64,000 nucleotides of DNA from NCBI GenBank assembly GCA_920105625.2, contig OV050030.1, positions 177,149,315 through 177,213,314 on the forward strand. The letters run 5' to 3'. This document shows, one piece after another, positions 12,398 through 24,705 of the stretch. Below the pieces are notes generated by a model. That model was given only the letters and a program-made list of their open reading frames with translations, was not told the DNA's origin and did no database searches. Position 1 is the first letter of the stretch; each line of letters starts with the position of its first letter. The stretch is from Clusia tigrina. Taxonomy: Eukaryota > Arthropoda > Insecta > Diptera > Clusiidae. A program made the translations under genes and the position numbers.

Positions 12398-13239
12398 GTA
12401 GAGAGCGAGTCGAATCGAAGTGGATAAATAAATTTTTCTATGCGAAATTTTTTAAAAATCTACTAATTGTAGACGGTGAATCCGTGCGGCTATCGTGGAA
12501 AGGGTAGCTAAAGAGCATACCCCGGTCCGGTGAAAGTGACAAGTGTAAATTGTGGACGCGATCGAGAAAAAAATAAGGTATTTAAATTTTCTGTTTCTGC
12601 CAGTGATTTGCGGCAGTTTTGGTTCTGCGTCGGTTTATCCGCACGACAGAGCGAAAACGGCAGCAATCTATGCCTGCATAATGCCCAGTTGAGCAGTGGC
12701 TTGGTCTGAAAGTACCAGACCCCTGAACGGCGAAGCTCAGGCAGGTGGAACACTGCGGATACGTCGAGTTTTGTGCCTAGGCAAATATAAGTTTATATAT
12801 TTAAACTTAGCAATTTTGCTTTCGCGTCGTTAGGCAGTTTTTGCAATTTCCCGCCTCTCAATCGGCGTAACCGAAAATTGAGAGAGCGCTGGAAATTGTG
12901 CACTTGGAGTGTAGGTGTGCAGTGCGCCCAGCTGAGCAGAGTGAGAGAGAGAGAGAGAGACTCTAAAATTTTAATTGAAAAAAAGTGTTGCCAATGCTAT
13001 TGAACCTAAGATAAGTAGTGCCTTTATATTTTCATACTTTTTTCTATTTTTCCCCCAAATACAAAATAAATCTCATAACCATAATTAAAATTCATTTTTT
13101 TCCAGAATTAAAATTAATTAAGTTTCAATAATAATAGTAATAAAAATAATAGTCATACTAGGAAAAATATATATTGTACAATAGTAGTAATAATAGTAGT
13201 AATTATATAAATAAAAATAAATAACTACTCTAAGCAGTC

Positions 13240-14278
13240 ATGGATTCTCCCAGTACACATAGAGAGACTTCAGAGACTGATGAAGCAGTTAGGAGGGAGA
13301 GCCACAACCAGGCGTGGACGACATCTTCAGGAGATCCTTTTAATAGATTTTCGAAAGGTAGTTCGAACACCCCCTATGGTGCTAACGAGTGGAGTTAAAA
13401 TGGGCCTGACTCCAAATTTGGACCAGGTCAACGCAACTCCGGCCGCAGTTACTCAAACAGCAACACCAGTGCCAGTGGAGAAACTGCGTGAATAAACCAC
13501 CAACGGAGCCACAGAATGGAGGAATAGTTCAGCCGAGGAAGAAGGCTACACGGCCGGACGCTATATTGATAGCAAAAATAGGAGAGATGTCATATGCTGA
13601 CATGTTAAAAACGTTGAAGGCAAAGCCTGAACTGGATGAGCTTGGCAAAAGTGTCAACGAAATAAGGAAGTCCGCCAAAGGAGAAATGCTAATGGAGCTC
13701 AAAGGCGGGTCAGGAGAGCAGGTCAGCAAACTTAAAGAAATAGCTGAGCGGATCCTCCAGAGCTCAGCAAATGTTAGAGCTCTCTGCCAGGAAACAACAA
13801 TCGAGTGCCGGGACCTGTATGAAGTCACAACACAGGAAGAAATGTGTAGTGCCATAAGAGAACAATTTCCCGAACTTTTAGACATAGGAAAAAACGCAAT
13901 TACGATGCTTACACACGGGATGGCACGCAGACAGCGCTGATTAGCCTTCCATATAAACTGGCAAACATACTAGCGAAAGCCGGTCGCACGCGTGTAGGTT
14001 GGATAAGATGTAGGCTCCGTGAGTACTTAACTCCAACCAGATGCTTCCGATGCCTCGAATACGGTCACATAGCTAGACACTGTAAGAGCAAAGAGGGCCG
14101 CTGAGGTGTTTGCCTAAAGTCTGGAAATAAAGGGCATATAGCTAAAATGTGCGAGGCCAAACCTATTTGCGCAATATGTGAGCGAGGATGCAAAGGTGGA
14201 AACGAGCACTCCACTGGAAGCTTTAAGTGTGCCGCATACAAACAAGCGATGAAAGTATTGACAAAACGGGATGGTTAG
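13240..14278 (+). pseudogene. ORF1 (Gag-like), copy 4
   Basis: The ATG is at 13240. Several frameshifts follow (near 13303, 13350 and 13905). The Gag block is 13488-13940. The first knuckle (CFRCLEYGHIARHC) is followed by the shared TGA at 14102. This copy keeps the second cysteine of the third knuckle (CAICERGC), which reads CAIYERGC in copies 1 to 3, so it is closest to the ancestral state there. The TAG at 14276 overlaps the ORF2 ATG. Confidence 0.72.
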
Positions 14279-16956
14279 GTGTATCCAAATAAACCTAAAC
14301 CACTGCGAGGCTGCTCAGGATTTGCTGAAGCAGACTGTAATAGAACAGAAAGTGGACATTGCATTAATTAGCGAGCAATACAAAACACCTATTTATGATG
14401 CTAATTGGGCAGAAGATACAAAAAAGCGAGCAGCCATCTGGGTCTGCGGCACCATTCCCTTCGAACGTAAATCCAACAGGCAACAGGAAGGGTTTTTATA
14501 TGCCAAAATAAAGGGGGTCCACTCAGTGCACGCCTCGAAGAAATGAAGGAAATGCTGGATAGCTTGGTTACAAATGCTCGAGGGAAGAGCCCCATAATAA
14601 TTGCGGGCGATTTCAAAGCATGGGCAGTTGAGTGGGGCAGAATTAGAACGAATCGGAAGGGTACCGCATTATTGGAAGCCTTTGCTAGCCTCGATATAAA
14701 TAACTTAAATCGTGGTGCAACACACACGTTTAATAACGGCCGATCGGTATCAATAGTAGATGTCACCTTTGCAAGCAGAGCGATCTCGAGACAGATAAAG
14801 TGGGAAGTAACATCTGCATATACGCATAGTGACCACCAAGCACTTATATTTGAAATACTGTCACCAAAACCATTTCAAATGCGTAAGACGGATCGAAAGG
14901 TACAAGAAAAAGGCTGGAAGACAAAACAGATGGACTGCGAAATGTTGGAGTACATGCTTGACAACATGGAAGAAACTCAAGGCAGCGCAGAACTGAGGAC
15001 CAGGCGACTTATGGACCACCTTTCTAATGCATGCGATGCCGACCTTGTCTAGAAAAGGAAGAGGAAATGGGAGAACGCAAATGTATTGGTGGAATGAAAC
15101 AATTGCCTCCCTGCGTAAAGAATGCCACAGATGCCGCAGACGTTACCAAAGGGATAGGGGTTCTGAAAACTACTAACAGACCCAAGCAGAATTCAACGAA
15201 AAAAGGAAGCAATTGTGCAAGGCAATAAGAAAAAGTAAGAGTGAGGCTTTCACCACCCTCAGAGAGGAGGTACAAAATAATCCCTGTGGCAGCGCGTACA
15301 GAATTGTGTTGAAGAAACTGCATAACAATTCTAACACACCTATCTGTGCGAGAACAATGGCTAAGATTGTGACAGGTCTGTTCCCACAGAATGCCGAGCT
15401 ATGGCCTGAATGGGCAGTAAGCCACCGATCCCGCCGGTCACAACAAAAGAGGTTCTAGGAGCGGCAGATAAAATGAAAAGCAAAAGGGCTCCAGGTCTGG
15501 ATGGGATACCAAATATGGTAATTAAAACTGCCATAAAAAGAAATCCAAACATATTCAGCAATCTCTACACGGAGTGTCTGAGGGAAGGAACATTTCCAAA
15601 AGATGGAAGCGCCAGCGAGTGGTACCGATACCAAAAAGCGAGAAACCTATAGAGGAACCAGCATCGTACCGACCCCTGTGCATGCTGGACGCAGCAGGAA
15701 AGGTCCTGGAAAGAATAATCTGCACCAGACTTGAATGCCATACTGAAGGAACCCCGGGTTTGTCTAAACGGCAATATGGATTCAGGAAGAAGCGATCCAC
15801 GGTGGATGCAATTGCATCTGTATGCGACATAGCGCAGAAAGCCATGGCTGGAAAAAGGTGGCTGGAAGGCGACAAACAATATTGCGCGGTAGTTACATTG
15901 GACGTTAAAAATGCTTTTAACTCTGCCAATTGGTATCGGATATTAAGTGCTCTACGCAACTTGCATATCCTTGGATACCTACTAAGAGTCATAGAAAACT
16001 ATTTCAAGGATAGAATATTGTTATACGACACAGACGAAGGTCCAAAAGAGTACAACATCACAGGAGCAGTTCCACAAGGATCGGTGCTAGGGTCACTTCT
16101 CTGGAACGCCATGTACGATGGTATTCTGGAAATTGAGCGACCAAAAGGGGTCGATATTATAGGGTATGCGGACGACATAGCCATAGTAGTAGTCGCCAAG
16201 AAGCTTGTGGACGTTGCAGGCAAATGTAATGAAACCATCAGAAGAGCCAAGATGTGGTTGCAGACGGCTGGATTACAACTAGCCGAACACAAAACGGTGG
16301 CGGTTTTTGTGAGTAGCCGCAAAAAGATTGAGAGCCTAGGAATAAGGGTAGGAGGACATATGATCACGTCATGTCGATATATAAAATACTAGCCAGCGTT
16401 AATACCTCCATCGTAATGTACGCAGCACCCATATGGGCTCCAGCAACAAGCTGCAAAGCGTATATGAGAGGCGTATAGGCTAACAACAATGAGAGTGTGC
16501 TGTGTATTTAGGACCATATCCACTGATGCAGTCAGCGTCATTGGGGGACGGATGCCAATAGATCTCGCCGTAAAAGAGGCCACGGCCATTCGAAACGTGA
16601 ATAGCCAAGACAAAATGGATCTAGCGAAAACTGAGTTAATCAGAAAGTGCTCACAAAATGAATGGCAGGAAAGATGGAATATATCCACCAAAGGACGGTT
16701 GACCCATGAGCTGATCCCAAACATAAAAGTATGGATCGCCCGAAGACACGGTGAAGTTAACTACCACCTAACGCAATTCCTATCGGGACACGGATGTTTT
16801 CGAAAGTATCTGCACAAGTACAAACTTGTGGAGGCCCATACTGCCTGTACTGTATTGGCTGCTATGAGAATGCACCACGGGTATCCACGGGATCGAAGCA
16901 AAGGTGGTTTTAGTTGGGTTAGATTCCTACACCTCGGCATTTTGCTTTCCACCTAA
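14271..16956 (+). pseudogene. ORF2 (AP-endonuclease/RT), copy 4
   Basis: It starts at ATG 14271, overlapping the ORF1 stop. Endonuclease blocks lie at 14271-14546 and 14543-15052; this copy alone keeps the canonical AGDFKAWA motif, and SDHQA follows. The frame is lost near 15050. RT spans 15410-16392 with a frameshift near 15597; the palm keeps AVPQGSVLGSLLWN and YADD at 16165-16176. A deletion near 16389 removes the start of the thumb. The C-terminal R1 block (16489-16956) ends in FLHLGILLST. It has fewer lesions than its neighbours but is still inactive. Confidence 0.8.
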
Positions 16957-16979
16957 AGCAAAAAAATAAATTTAAATCT

Positions 16980-16993
16980 CACACACACACACA
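16980..16993 (+). repeat. (CA)7 at junction of copies 4 and 5
   Basis: Fourth occurrence of the same 14-base CA tract, here followed by ACAGAGAGCG in place of GTAGAGAGCG. Confidence 0.8.
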
Positions 16994-18430
16994 ACAGAGA
17001 GCGAGTCGAATCGAAGTGGATAAATAAATTTTTCTATGCGAAATTTTTTAAAAATCTACTAATTGTAGACGCTGAATCCGTTCGGCTATCGTGGAAAGTG
17101 ACAAGTGTAAATTGTGGACGCGATCGAGAAACAAATAAGGTATTTAAATTTTCTGTTTCTGCCAGTGATTTGCGGCAGTTTTGGTTCTGCGTCGGTTTAT
17201 CCGCACGACAGAGCGAAAACGGCAGCAATCTCTGCCTGCATAATGCCCAGTTGAGCAGTGGCTTTGTCTGAAAGTACCAGACCCCTGAACGGCGAAGCTT
17301 AGGCAGGTGGAACACTGTGGATACGTCGAGTTTTGTGCCTAGGCAAATATAAGTTTATATATTTAAACTTAGCAAATTTGCTTTCGCGTCGTTAGGCAGT
17401 TTTTGCAATTTCCCGCCTCTCAATCGGCTTAACCGAAAATTGAGAGAGCGCTGGAAATTGTGCACTTGGAGTGTAAGTGTGCAGTGCGCCCAGCTGAGCA
17501 GAGTGAGAGAGAGAGAGAGAGAGACTCTAAAATTTTATTTGAAAAAAAGTGTTGCCAACGCGATTGAACCTAAGATAAGTAGTGCCTTTATATTTTCATA
17601 CTTTTTTCTATTTTTCCCCCAAATACAAAATAAATCCCATAACCATAATTAAAATTAATTTTTTTCCAGAATTAAAATTAATTAAGCTTCAATAATAATA
17701 GTAATAATAATAATAGTCATACTAGGAAAAATATATATTGTACAATAGTAGTAATAATAGTAGTAATTATATAAATAAAAATAAATAACTACTCTAAGTA
17801 GTCATGGATTCTCCCAGTACACATAGGGAGACTTCAGAGACTGATGAAGCAGTTAGGAGGGAGAGTACCAACCAGGCGTGGACGACATCTTCAGGAGATC
17901 CTTTTAATAGAGTTTCGAAGGTAGTTCGAACACCCTCTATGGTGCTAACGAGTGGAGTTAAAATGGGCCTGACTCCAAATTTGGACCAGGTCAACGCAAC
18001 TCCGGCCGCAGTTACTCAAACAGCAACACCAGTGCCAGTGGAGAAACTGCGTGAACAAACCACCAACGGAGCCACAGAATGGAGGAATAGGTCAGCCGAG
18101 GAAGAAGGCTACACGACCGGACGCTATATTGATAGCAAAAATAGGAGAGATGTCATATGCTGACATGTTAAAAACGTTGAAGGCCAAGCCTGAACTGGAT
18201 GAGCTTGGCAAAAGTGTCAACAAAATAAGGAAGACCGCCAAAGGAGAAATGCTAATGGAGCTCAAAGGCGGGTCAGGAGAGCAGGTCAGCAAACTTAAAG
18301 AAATAGCTGAGCGGATCCTCCAGAGCTCAGCAAATGTTAGAGGTCTCTGCCAGGAAACAACAATCAAGTGCCGGGACCTGGATGAAGTCACCACACCGGA
18401 AAAGATATGTAGTGCCATAAGAGAACTATT
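16994..18430 (+). mobile_element. R1-clade retrotransposon, tandem copy 5, truncated
   Basis: It contains the 5' UTR with the 105-bp block shared with unit 4 but without a 32-bp segment (near 17097), and the first 627 bp of ORF1 (from ATG 17804). Homology stops at 18430, in the middle of ORF1, where the sequence becomes (TG)n. The rest of the unit is not found on the far side of the next element, so this is the array edge or a breakpoint. Confidence 0.8.
17804..18430 (+). pseudogene. ORF1 fragment, copy 5
   Basis: The N-terminal frame starts at ATG 17804 and the Gag block opens near 18051. It matches the other copies until the codons for SAIREL and then runs into the TG/T tract. The knuckles are absent. 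Several substitutions just before the break (for example near 18365-18412) make this the most diverged end of the array. Confidence 0.7.
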
Positions 18431-18432
18431 TG

Positions 18433-18446
<14 letters not shown>
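18431..18446 (+). repeat. (TG)8 microsatellite at array breakpoint
   Basis: Eight TG units sit between the truncated fifth array copy and the T-run of the next, minus-strand element. A longer TG tract lies at the other end of that element (20174-20220). Confidence 0.8.
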
Positions 18447-18463
<17 letters not shown>

Positions 18464-20173
18464 TTTTTTTTATTGGTTCGGAGGTGGAAATCTGCAAACA
18501 GACACTGGGCGCTCTTGCACCAGTAGTGTGGGGCTCTTACCCACTAAAACCATCTCCTCAGACGCCTCCCAGACGGTACATAGCCGTTAAGCAATACTTC
18601 GTCTGGGAGTAGGTTGGTCAACGGACCCCTCCTATTGATTCCCCGAACGTCGCAGCCACTATAAGTGGCGGAGTTCTCGCATAATTGCGGCCGAGGTGTC
18701 ACACACCACGTCCCATTTCTCCGGGCACTCGAGCATATAGTGCCCGAGGTTGTCCGGTGTCACAGGTTCTCCGCAGACTCTTTGCAGTACCGCTCTGGCA
18801 CCGCTGTATCGTGGACATGAAAAAAGGACATGTTCCACGTCCTCGGGATCCGTGCCTCCACAATTATCGCAGCAGGGGGATTCCTCCAGCCGGAATCTGT
18901 GTAGGTACGCCCGGAAACCTCCGTGGCCGGTCAGCAGCTGTGTGACGTGATAGTTCACCTCGCCATGCGACCTATCCATCCAGCGTTGGAGATCAGGGAT
19001 CAACCTCCTCGTCCAACGGCCCTTTTCGGATGCATCCCATCGGGCTTGCCACTCCTGTATGGTGCTTTGCCTAATGCCTGCTACGCGATCTTCCGCACTC
19101 AGCTCGTGCGTACTTTCGCCGTAGTATAAGCTCCACGCCTCCTTGGCCAGCAGGTCCAGCGGGATCATACCGGCTATCACCAGCGCGGCGTCTGCAGACA
19201 CAGTACGGTGTGCTGAGATCGTGCGGAGCGCACATCTCCTATACGCCGCCTCTATGGTGCGAACGTACGCCTTTACGCTCGACTTCTCAGCCCATATGGG
19301 CGCTCCATACATGATTATGGATTTGACGACCCCTGAGATGAGGCGTATTTTCCAGTGCCGTGGCCCTCTGAGGTTTGGCATTATCCGGCAGAGCTGGGAA
19401 CAGGTCCGCGCTGCCTTCTCACCTAATCGCCGAAAGTGCTCCTTGAACGTCAGTCTTGCGTCAATCCAGACGCCTAGGTATTTGAGATGTGGAGTCGTGG
19501 TAGTGGTGCAGTCACCAACCCTTATCTCCACCACCTCTTGTACCTTTCGACCTGACACAAGGATAGCCTCCGTTTTGTGTTCTGTCAGCTTCAGTCCAAC
19601 ATCCGCCAGCCATCTTCCAACAGTGGCCACTGTGTGATTGGCCTCTGCTATTACCTCCTCCAGGTGTTTCGCCGTGATCACTAGCGCTATGTCGTCCGCA
19701 TATCCGATTATTTTAACGTAATCGGGCACCCGTATGCGGAGAATGCCATCGTACATAACGTTCCAGAGAAGTGGTCCCAGTACAGACCCCTGGGGAACTC
19801 CTCCGGTGATCTTGTACGTTTCTACACCTCTATCGAACTCGTATAATAGCATCCTGTCGCTAAAATAACTAGTGATGATTCGCCTTAGATAGATGGGAGC
19901 TTTGAACTCTGCCAGCGCTTCTGCTATGCGCGCCTAGCTGGCCGAGTCAAAAGCGTTCTTGACGTCGAGGGTGAAAACGAGGTAATAGCTCTTGGCACCC
20001 CCCTTCCATCTCTGGCCATGAATCGCCTCCTTCGCCGTTTGGACGAGTTCGTCAATGGCGTCCACGGTGGATCTGGCCTTTCGGAAGCCATATTGGCGCC
20101 TCGCCAGTCCTCCAGCATCCACTATCGCCTCGTCGATCCGGTCGCATATAATCCGCTCCAGGACCTTCCCTGC
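18447..20173 (-). mobile_element. R1-clade retrotransposon, 5'-truncated, minus strand
   Basis: A second R1-clade family, distinct from the array. The T-run at 18447-18471 is its poly(A) tail on the minus strand. The 3' UTR is about 185 bp. Coding sequence starts abruptly inside the RT at 20173, directly beside (TG)n. TG tracts on both sides suggest insertion into a CA/TG microsatellite. Confidence 0.85.
18659..20173 (-). pseudogene. ORF2 C-terminal half: reverse transcriptase and Cys/His finger
   Basis: The frame is open from 20173 to 18659 except for one TAG at 19933-19935 (after NAFDSAS). It holds RT fingers (QYGFRKARSTVDAI), palm (GGVPQGSVLGPLLWN, then GYADDIAL), thumb (HLKYLGVWIDARLTF), the KGRWTRRLIPDLQRWM block and a complete C-terminal finger (CDNCGGTDPEDVEHVLFSC). 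Endonuclease and ORF1 are missing through 5' truncation. It is much better preserved than the array copies, so insertion is fairly recent. Confidence 0.85.
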
Positions 20174-20186
20174 TGTGTGTGTGTGT

Positions 20187-20220
<34 letters not shown>
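20174..20220 (+). repeat. (TG)n microsatellite, about 47 bp
   Basis: A TG tract with one interruption (TATG near 20190). It abuts the 5'-truncated end of the R1-clade element and pairs with the TG tract at 18431-18446. Confidence 0.9.
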
Positions 20221-20224
<4 letters not shown>

Positions 20225-21429
20225 GTAGATTCTGTTTGTTGATCTGGTAGCGTCTGACTATGCAGCAACGTTTCCTTGCTTCTTACTCGAGTGATGTGTA
20301 GCAGGCAAAAGTGACCGTATTTCCGGTTGCAGGCGCTTTTATAGACATCTGTTGTAGCTCTTGTTGTTGTTTAAGGTCCGCTGGCTGTTGCTTCGACTAC
20401 CGCTTCCTGTAGGCCAAGGCATTGTTTTCTACTTGACCTTAGGCGATCATCAGCGCTTTCCGGGAAAAGTCCGGCTGTCGTCAAGCGCGTAGTAGTTGCA
20501 GCGGCACTTTGGTGGTGCACGCCCTGTTATTGTTGCACCGTTCCTTTGGCGGTTTAAAATATTTAAATCACCGACCTGCGTTTGAACATTATTTTCGTGC
20601 TTCTCCTTTATGTTATATCCGTACCACTTGTATGCACAGCGATCGTTATGTCGTCGTCTCTTTTGCTCTTGCATTGCTTCCCTCGAGTTGTTGTAGTATT
20701 TACCGACCTAGCGTACTCGGTAAATTCTGACGAGACTTGTTTTTGCTGTTCTCTGTTTCGGCTTTATCAAAATTATTGTTGTAATTAGCGCACGCTTAGT
20801 CTTAGTCTGCCTGTAGTATCGTTGTTATTGGTCTGTGCAAACGGCTGGTTTGGTTTGCTAAGTCTGTCGTTGCATACTTGTTGGTGTGATCCACCTGCAC
20901 TTTTTTGTCTTTGTCTTACGCAAACGGCTGGCTTGGCTGTGTCAATGCTGTTCTTGACATTCCGGTTGCATAGTTTTTGGTATAATTTGCAAGTGGTTTG
21001 TTGACAAACATTTAACACTGCGTACCTTTCATGCGCTCAAGCCTTCGCCGTGGTTTCAATTGGTACGACGGTATTCTCTTATTTTTAATACTTAATGTTG
21101 TCGGGGCTGCGCAACATAATTGGCTAAGGCCATTTAAATTCTTTGTACGCCAGTGATGCTGACGGTCCATTATCGAAATGACTATTGTTTTGGGGAATAT
21201 TATTGTGTGAGCAAAATTAGTCAATAATTTTGCTCGTCACACAAAGGAGAGGAGAAAAATACCAAGTACTCACTATGAAACTTAATCGAAGCGTCGAATT
21301 TTGTATATAATATACGGATTATATTAGTAGACGCAGTCAGCAGCGCAGATAACGAGGGTTATTGGGAACAGCTATACCTGTGACCAACTAAATATTGCAA
21401 AAAACTACACCTCACGATGTAGGGAGAGA
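20221..21429. other. No recognisable gene; possible degraded TE untranslated region
   Basis: No convincing ORF. A phrase with CAAACGGCTGG occurs twice (near 20839 and 20930), each followed by GGTTTGGTTTG- or CTTGGCTGTG-like sequence, so it may be an old repeat. I cannot assign it. Confidence 0.4.
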
Positions 21430-21595
21430 GTTTTTTTTAATAGTTGGTTTATTTATTGAAGGCTCTCTTATAATAAGACTAACAATAACTATTCAAATCT
21501 TAAAATTAATAGCATGTATTAAGTAACTAAAGTAAATTATTTAAATATTTAATTATAACAGTTCACACTAGTGAGAAAATTTCAATTAAATGATT

Positions 21596-23780
21596 TCAGT
21601 ATTGCCTACATAACTTTGTGTGTATTTTAGTTTGAAGTAATTGTCTTAGCAAGTAATTGGGATGACGTCGGAGTTTGAATTTGTATTTACACTTAATTCT
21701 TGTTAGCTCAGTTTTTACCAGTAGTATATTTAGGTCGCTGTGGATGTTATCGTTTTTAATGTACCAGGGGGAGCTTATTATAGTTTGAAGAATTTTCGAT
21801 TGTGCACGCTGGATTAAGTCAATGTTAGATGACATAGCATTTCCCCTGGGCTCCATACGTCCATATTGGCTTCATACAATACAACTTTGTGTTCTAGGCA
21901 CAGTCTTGATTTTATTAAGTAATCAATTGATTCCTTATGGTTTCATTTGCGTACGTTTTGCTTCGATGTGCTTGTCAAGTCAGTCTATGATCGAGATGGA
22001 CTCCAAGGTAGGTTACTTTATTAGCTTGAGGAATAGATACGACATTTAATATGACCTTATAGCAATTATCCTTACGAAGAGTAAATGTAACGTGGGAGCT
22101 TTTGTTTTCATATATTTGAATGCGCCAATTAGCCAGCCAGAACTCAATTAGTTTTAAGTGCTCACTCAGATCTCTCGATGCAATTCTCGGATTTGTATGG
22201 CAGCTCAGTATGCCAGTATGTAATGTTAGAGTCAGTGGTAACAAACTCTTTGTATTTGACTCTATATTTCCGATTGTACAAATATGATTTTTGTATGTGG
22301 TGTACGCTTGCTGGCAAGAATTTGGAGTTTTTGTATATGGGACCAGCGTGCCAGACCCGATCAAACGCATGAGCAATATCAAGGAAAATTGCCGAGCAGT
22401 ACATTTTATCCTCGAAAGCGTTTCTTATTTCGCTGGTGATGCGATTTACCTGCTCTATTGTACTGTGTTTTGGGCAAAATTCAAATTGGTGATGTGGAAT
22501 TATACCACTTTCTTCGACATCTGGTAATATTTTTAGCATCAGCAGTATTTCAAAAAGTTTTGTCAGCATCGGCAGCAGACTAGTGTGTCTGTATGATGCC
22601 GGTTGTGTTTAACTTTTCCTGAGATATCTTCCAAGGTGAAGGGAAACAGCCAATTCGAAATATAGCATTAAACAACTCTACTAAAATTTTGAATGTTATA
22701 CCTGATAACTCAGCTACCATTTTGGCATCCCATTACGCAATCTAAATGGTGGCTCTGACTTATTTGGATTTTTTTATGATTTTAATAATAAAACTTTTCT
22801 GTAGGCCATAATTTTCTCCTGTGTTTTTGAAGTTTTTTTTTCAGTTCTGTATTAAAGCTTCACTGACACGTCTTTTATATATAACATAGTTTTGTTTGAT
22901 CGGAGGCGATCTGTATTTTTGTAGGCTTTCAATTGCCAAGGTAGGTTTCCAAATACCATGCAATGGGAATGGTAATTTAGGAAGAGTTGCATTAATAGCT
23001 GCTGACACAAGAACGGAATTTATATGTTGAAAGGCTGCTTCGATTTAGTCCTCGCATTTAAGACGTGGTGAAGACTCCTAACGTATTTTCGATATTTGAG
23101 CCAGTTAGTTCTTGAAGAGGTTAATTAATGAGACTCGTAAACTATAGATTTTGAAAATAATTGAATGATTACCGATGAATGATCAAAAGATAAGTAAAGG
23201 TATGGCTCCACAACAAACAAATTTTGTTAAATACCTTTTGTTATCCCAAAGACAATAAGATTTGGTATTTTCCGAGAATCTGTAGGCCAATATTTCGAAA
23301 ACGAAATCAAGTTTGTGGCGATGATTCATAAGTGCAGAGAATAATTGCTTTCCTTTGAGATTAATCAGCGTGGAACCCCAGAAAGTGTGCTTCGCATTAA
23401 AACCTCGAGCTGCTATGAATTTCTTCCCAAGCGTTTTAAAAAACTCATTAAACTACACGTCAGTGACTAGAAACAGTAAACCGCAAGATGATGTTTTCTT
23501 CTCGAAATTGAATTCCTATATTAGTGGCTTGTAGGTAGACTTTTTCGTAATCATGAATAGCATAGAGTATAATGCGATTTCTTATTAATATCCCAGAACC
23601 ACCATGGGCCTTCCCATCGGGATGATTCGCCATATCCAGCTTTTCACCAGCAATGGAAAAGTTGAATTTGTTTGTAAGATAAATTTCCGAGACAAGCATT
23701 TCATCAATTTTGCTGGAAGATAAAAAGTTTTCTAATTTCAATGATGCTGGCAGATACCATCGGCATTACAGTGGCAAATA
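21596..23780 (-). pseudogene. Jockey-type ORF2 remnant (endonuclease and RT)
   Basis: Recognisable pieces: an endonuclease segment with KAHGGSGILIRN (23741-23460), RT palm pieces with FEDKMYCSAIFLDIAHAFDRVWH (22569-22162, shown in part) and NPRIASRDLSEHLK with LGVHLDHRL (22382-21975), and the C-terminal LIQRAQSKILQTI block (21856-21596). The palm lacks a readable FADD box. Frames change repeatedly, so it is inactive. It is related to, but clearly diverged from, the plus-strand jockey ORF2 at 40205-42785. Confidence 0.7.
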
Positions 23781-23879
23781 AAAATATAGTTCATTTATTG
23801 GAAATAAAAATTTTCATCCTTTGCTTTTGCATTTTTGTGACCTCTTGAATCATATTTTGCATTGTGGTTAGGAACTGTG

Positions 23880-24705
23880 TTAAACATTGAACATTACCAT
23901 AATTTCTACACTTTGAGAGTTCATACTATTGGCTGTATGTGGGTTAATGTTAGTCTTTACTATGTTTGCGTTCGCAGTAGGAGACGAACTATTTGAGGAC
24001 TGAGACTGCCTCAGGTTAGTGGTGCCTGGTCTAGACTCAGAAGTTGGAAGGGTTTTTTTTTCAAGGTCTATATAAACAGACATCCGCGGTAGTTGGCAGT
24101 ATGATTGCCTCCGCAGTTACTGCATACCTTGGCTTCAGCATTACATTTGTCTGACGAGCATTGTGGCAAATGGTGAAGATCACCACAGGCGACACATACT
24201 GAACGTAGCGTACAATACCTTTTCGTGTGGCCATACTCTTGACAATTTGAGCATTGCAACGGACCTTTTCTCTTGTGAGGTTCCTCTACACTGATACGTC
24301 GATGCAATAAATACCGCATATCGGATATAGGGTGAATTTAATTGCTTTTCTATTTTCGCATGCCAGCGTCAAGCTCGACTCGAAATAGTGCTTGTGGTAT
24401 TTTATTCTTATTTTTTATTTTGTGAAGGGACTTCGATTTCAAACCAGCATCTGCCAGAGCCTTTTTGATTTCGTCTGGATCTCTATCAGACTCAATGCCT
24501 TTGATAACTACCACAAGTCCCTTACTACATTTAGTTGGTATGTATAATAGTTATTTTTATCTTTATCAAAGCGCGATATTAAAACACGAAAGTTGCATTC
24601 TTCGTAAATTTCAACTTTTGTTACCGCTATGTTACCTTTCATTAAAGGTAAGTCTGTGATTTCATACTGTGCGGATGTGTTTTTAAAACGTTCCTCATAA
24701 TTTCA
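23880..24705 (-). pseudogene. Jockey-type ORF1 remnant (Gag with CCHC knuckles)
   Basis: Reading from 24705 there is a domain that precedes the conserved VVIKGIES-type segment, then three knuckles at 24319-24068 (CSNCQEYGHTKRYC, CVACGDLHHLPQC, CSNCGGNHTANYRGC) and a Ser/Asn-rich tail (24083-23880). Frames are broken between blocks. The role would be RNA packaging and nuclear import of the RNP. Confidence 0.7.

Larger units (their letters stand above)
12398..16993 (+). mobile_element. R1-clade retrotransposon, tandem copy 4
   Basis: A 4596-bp unit, and the best-preserved RT of the array. Its 5' UTR contains an approximately 105-bp block (12632-12737) absent from units 2 and 3 but present in unit 5 (17193-17298). 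ORF1 has a private 1-bp disturbance near 13303. A private deletion of about 145 bp near 16389 removes part of the RT thumb. The shared ORF1 TGA (14102) and the shared endonuclease frame break are present. Confidence 0.85.

Noticed and set aside
1..16993. Telomeric array of the HeT-A/TART type
   Set aside because: The units carry R1-clade proteins and share old lesions; there is no sign of terminal addition with variable poly(A) junctions. A subtelomeric location cannot be excluded but is not shown.
19143..19637. 164-codon plus-strand ORF
   Set aside because: It is the complement of the minus-strand RT frame and has no domain of its own.
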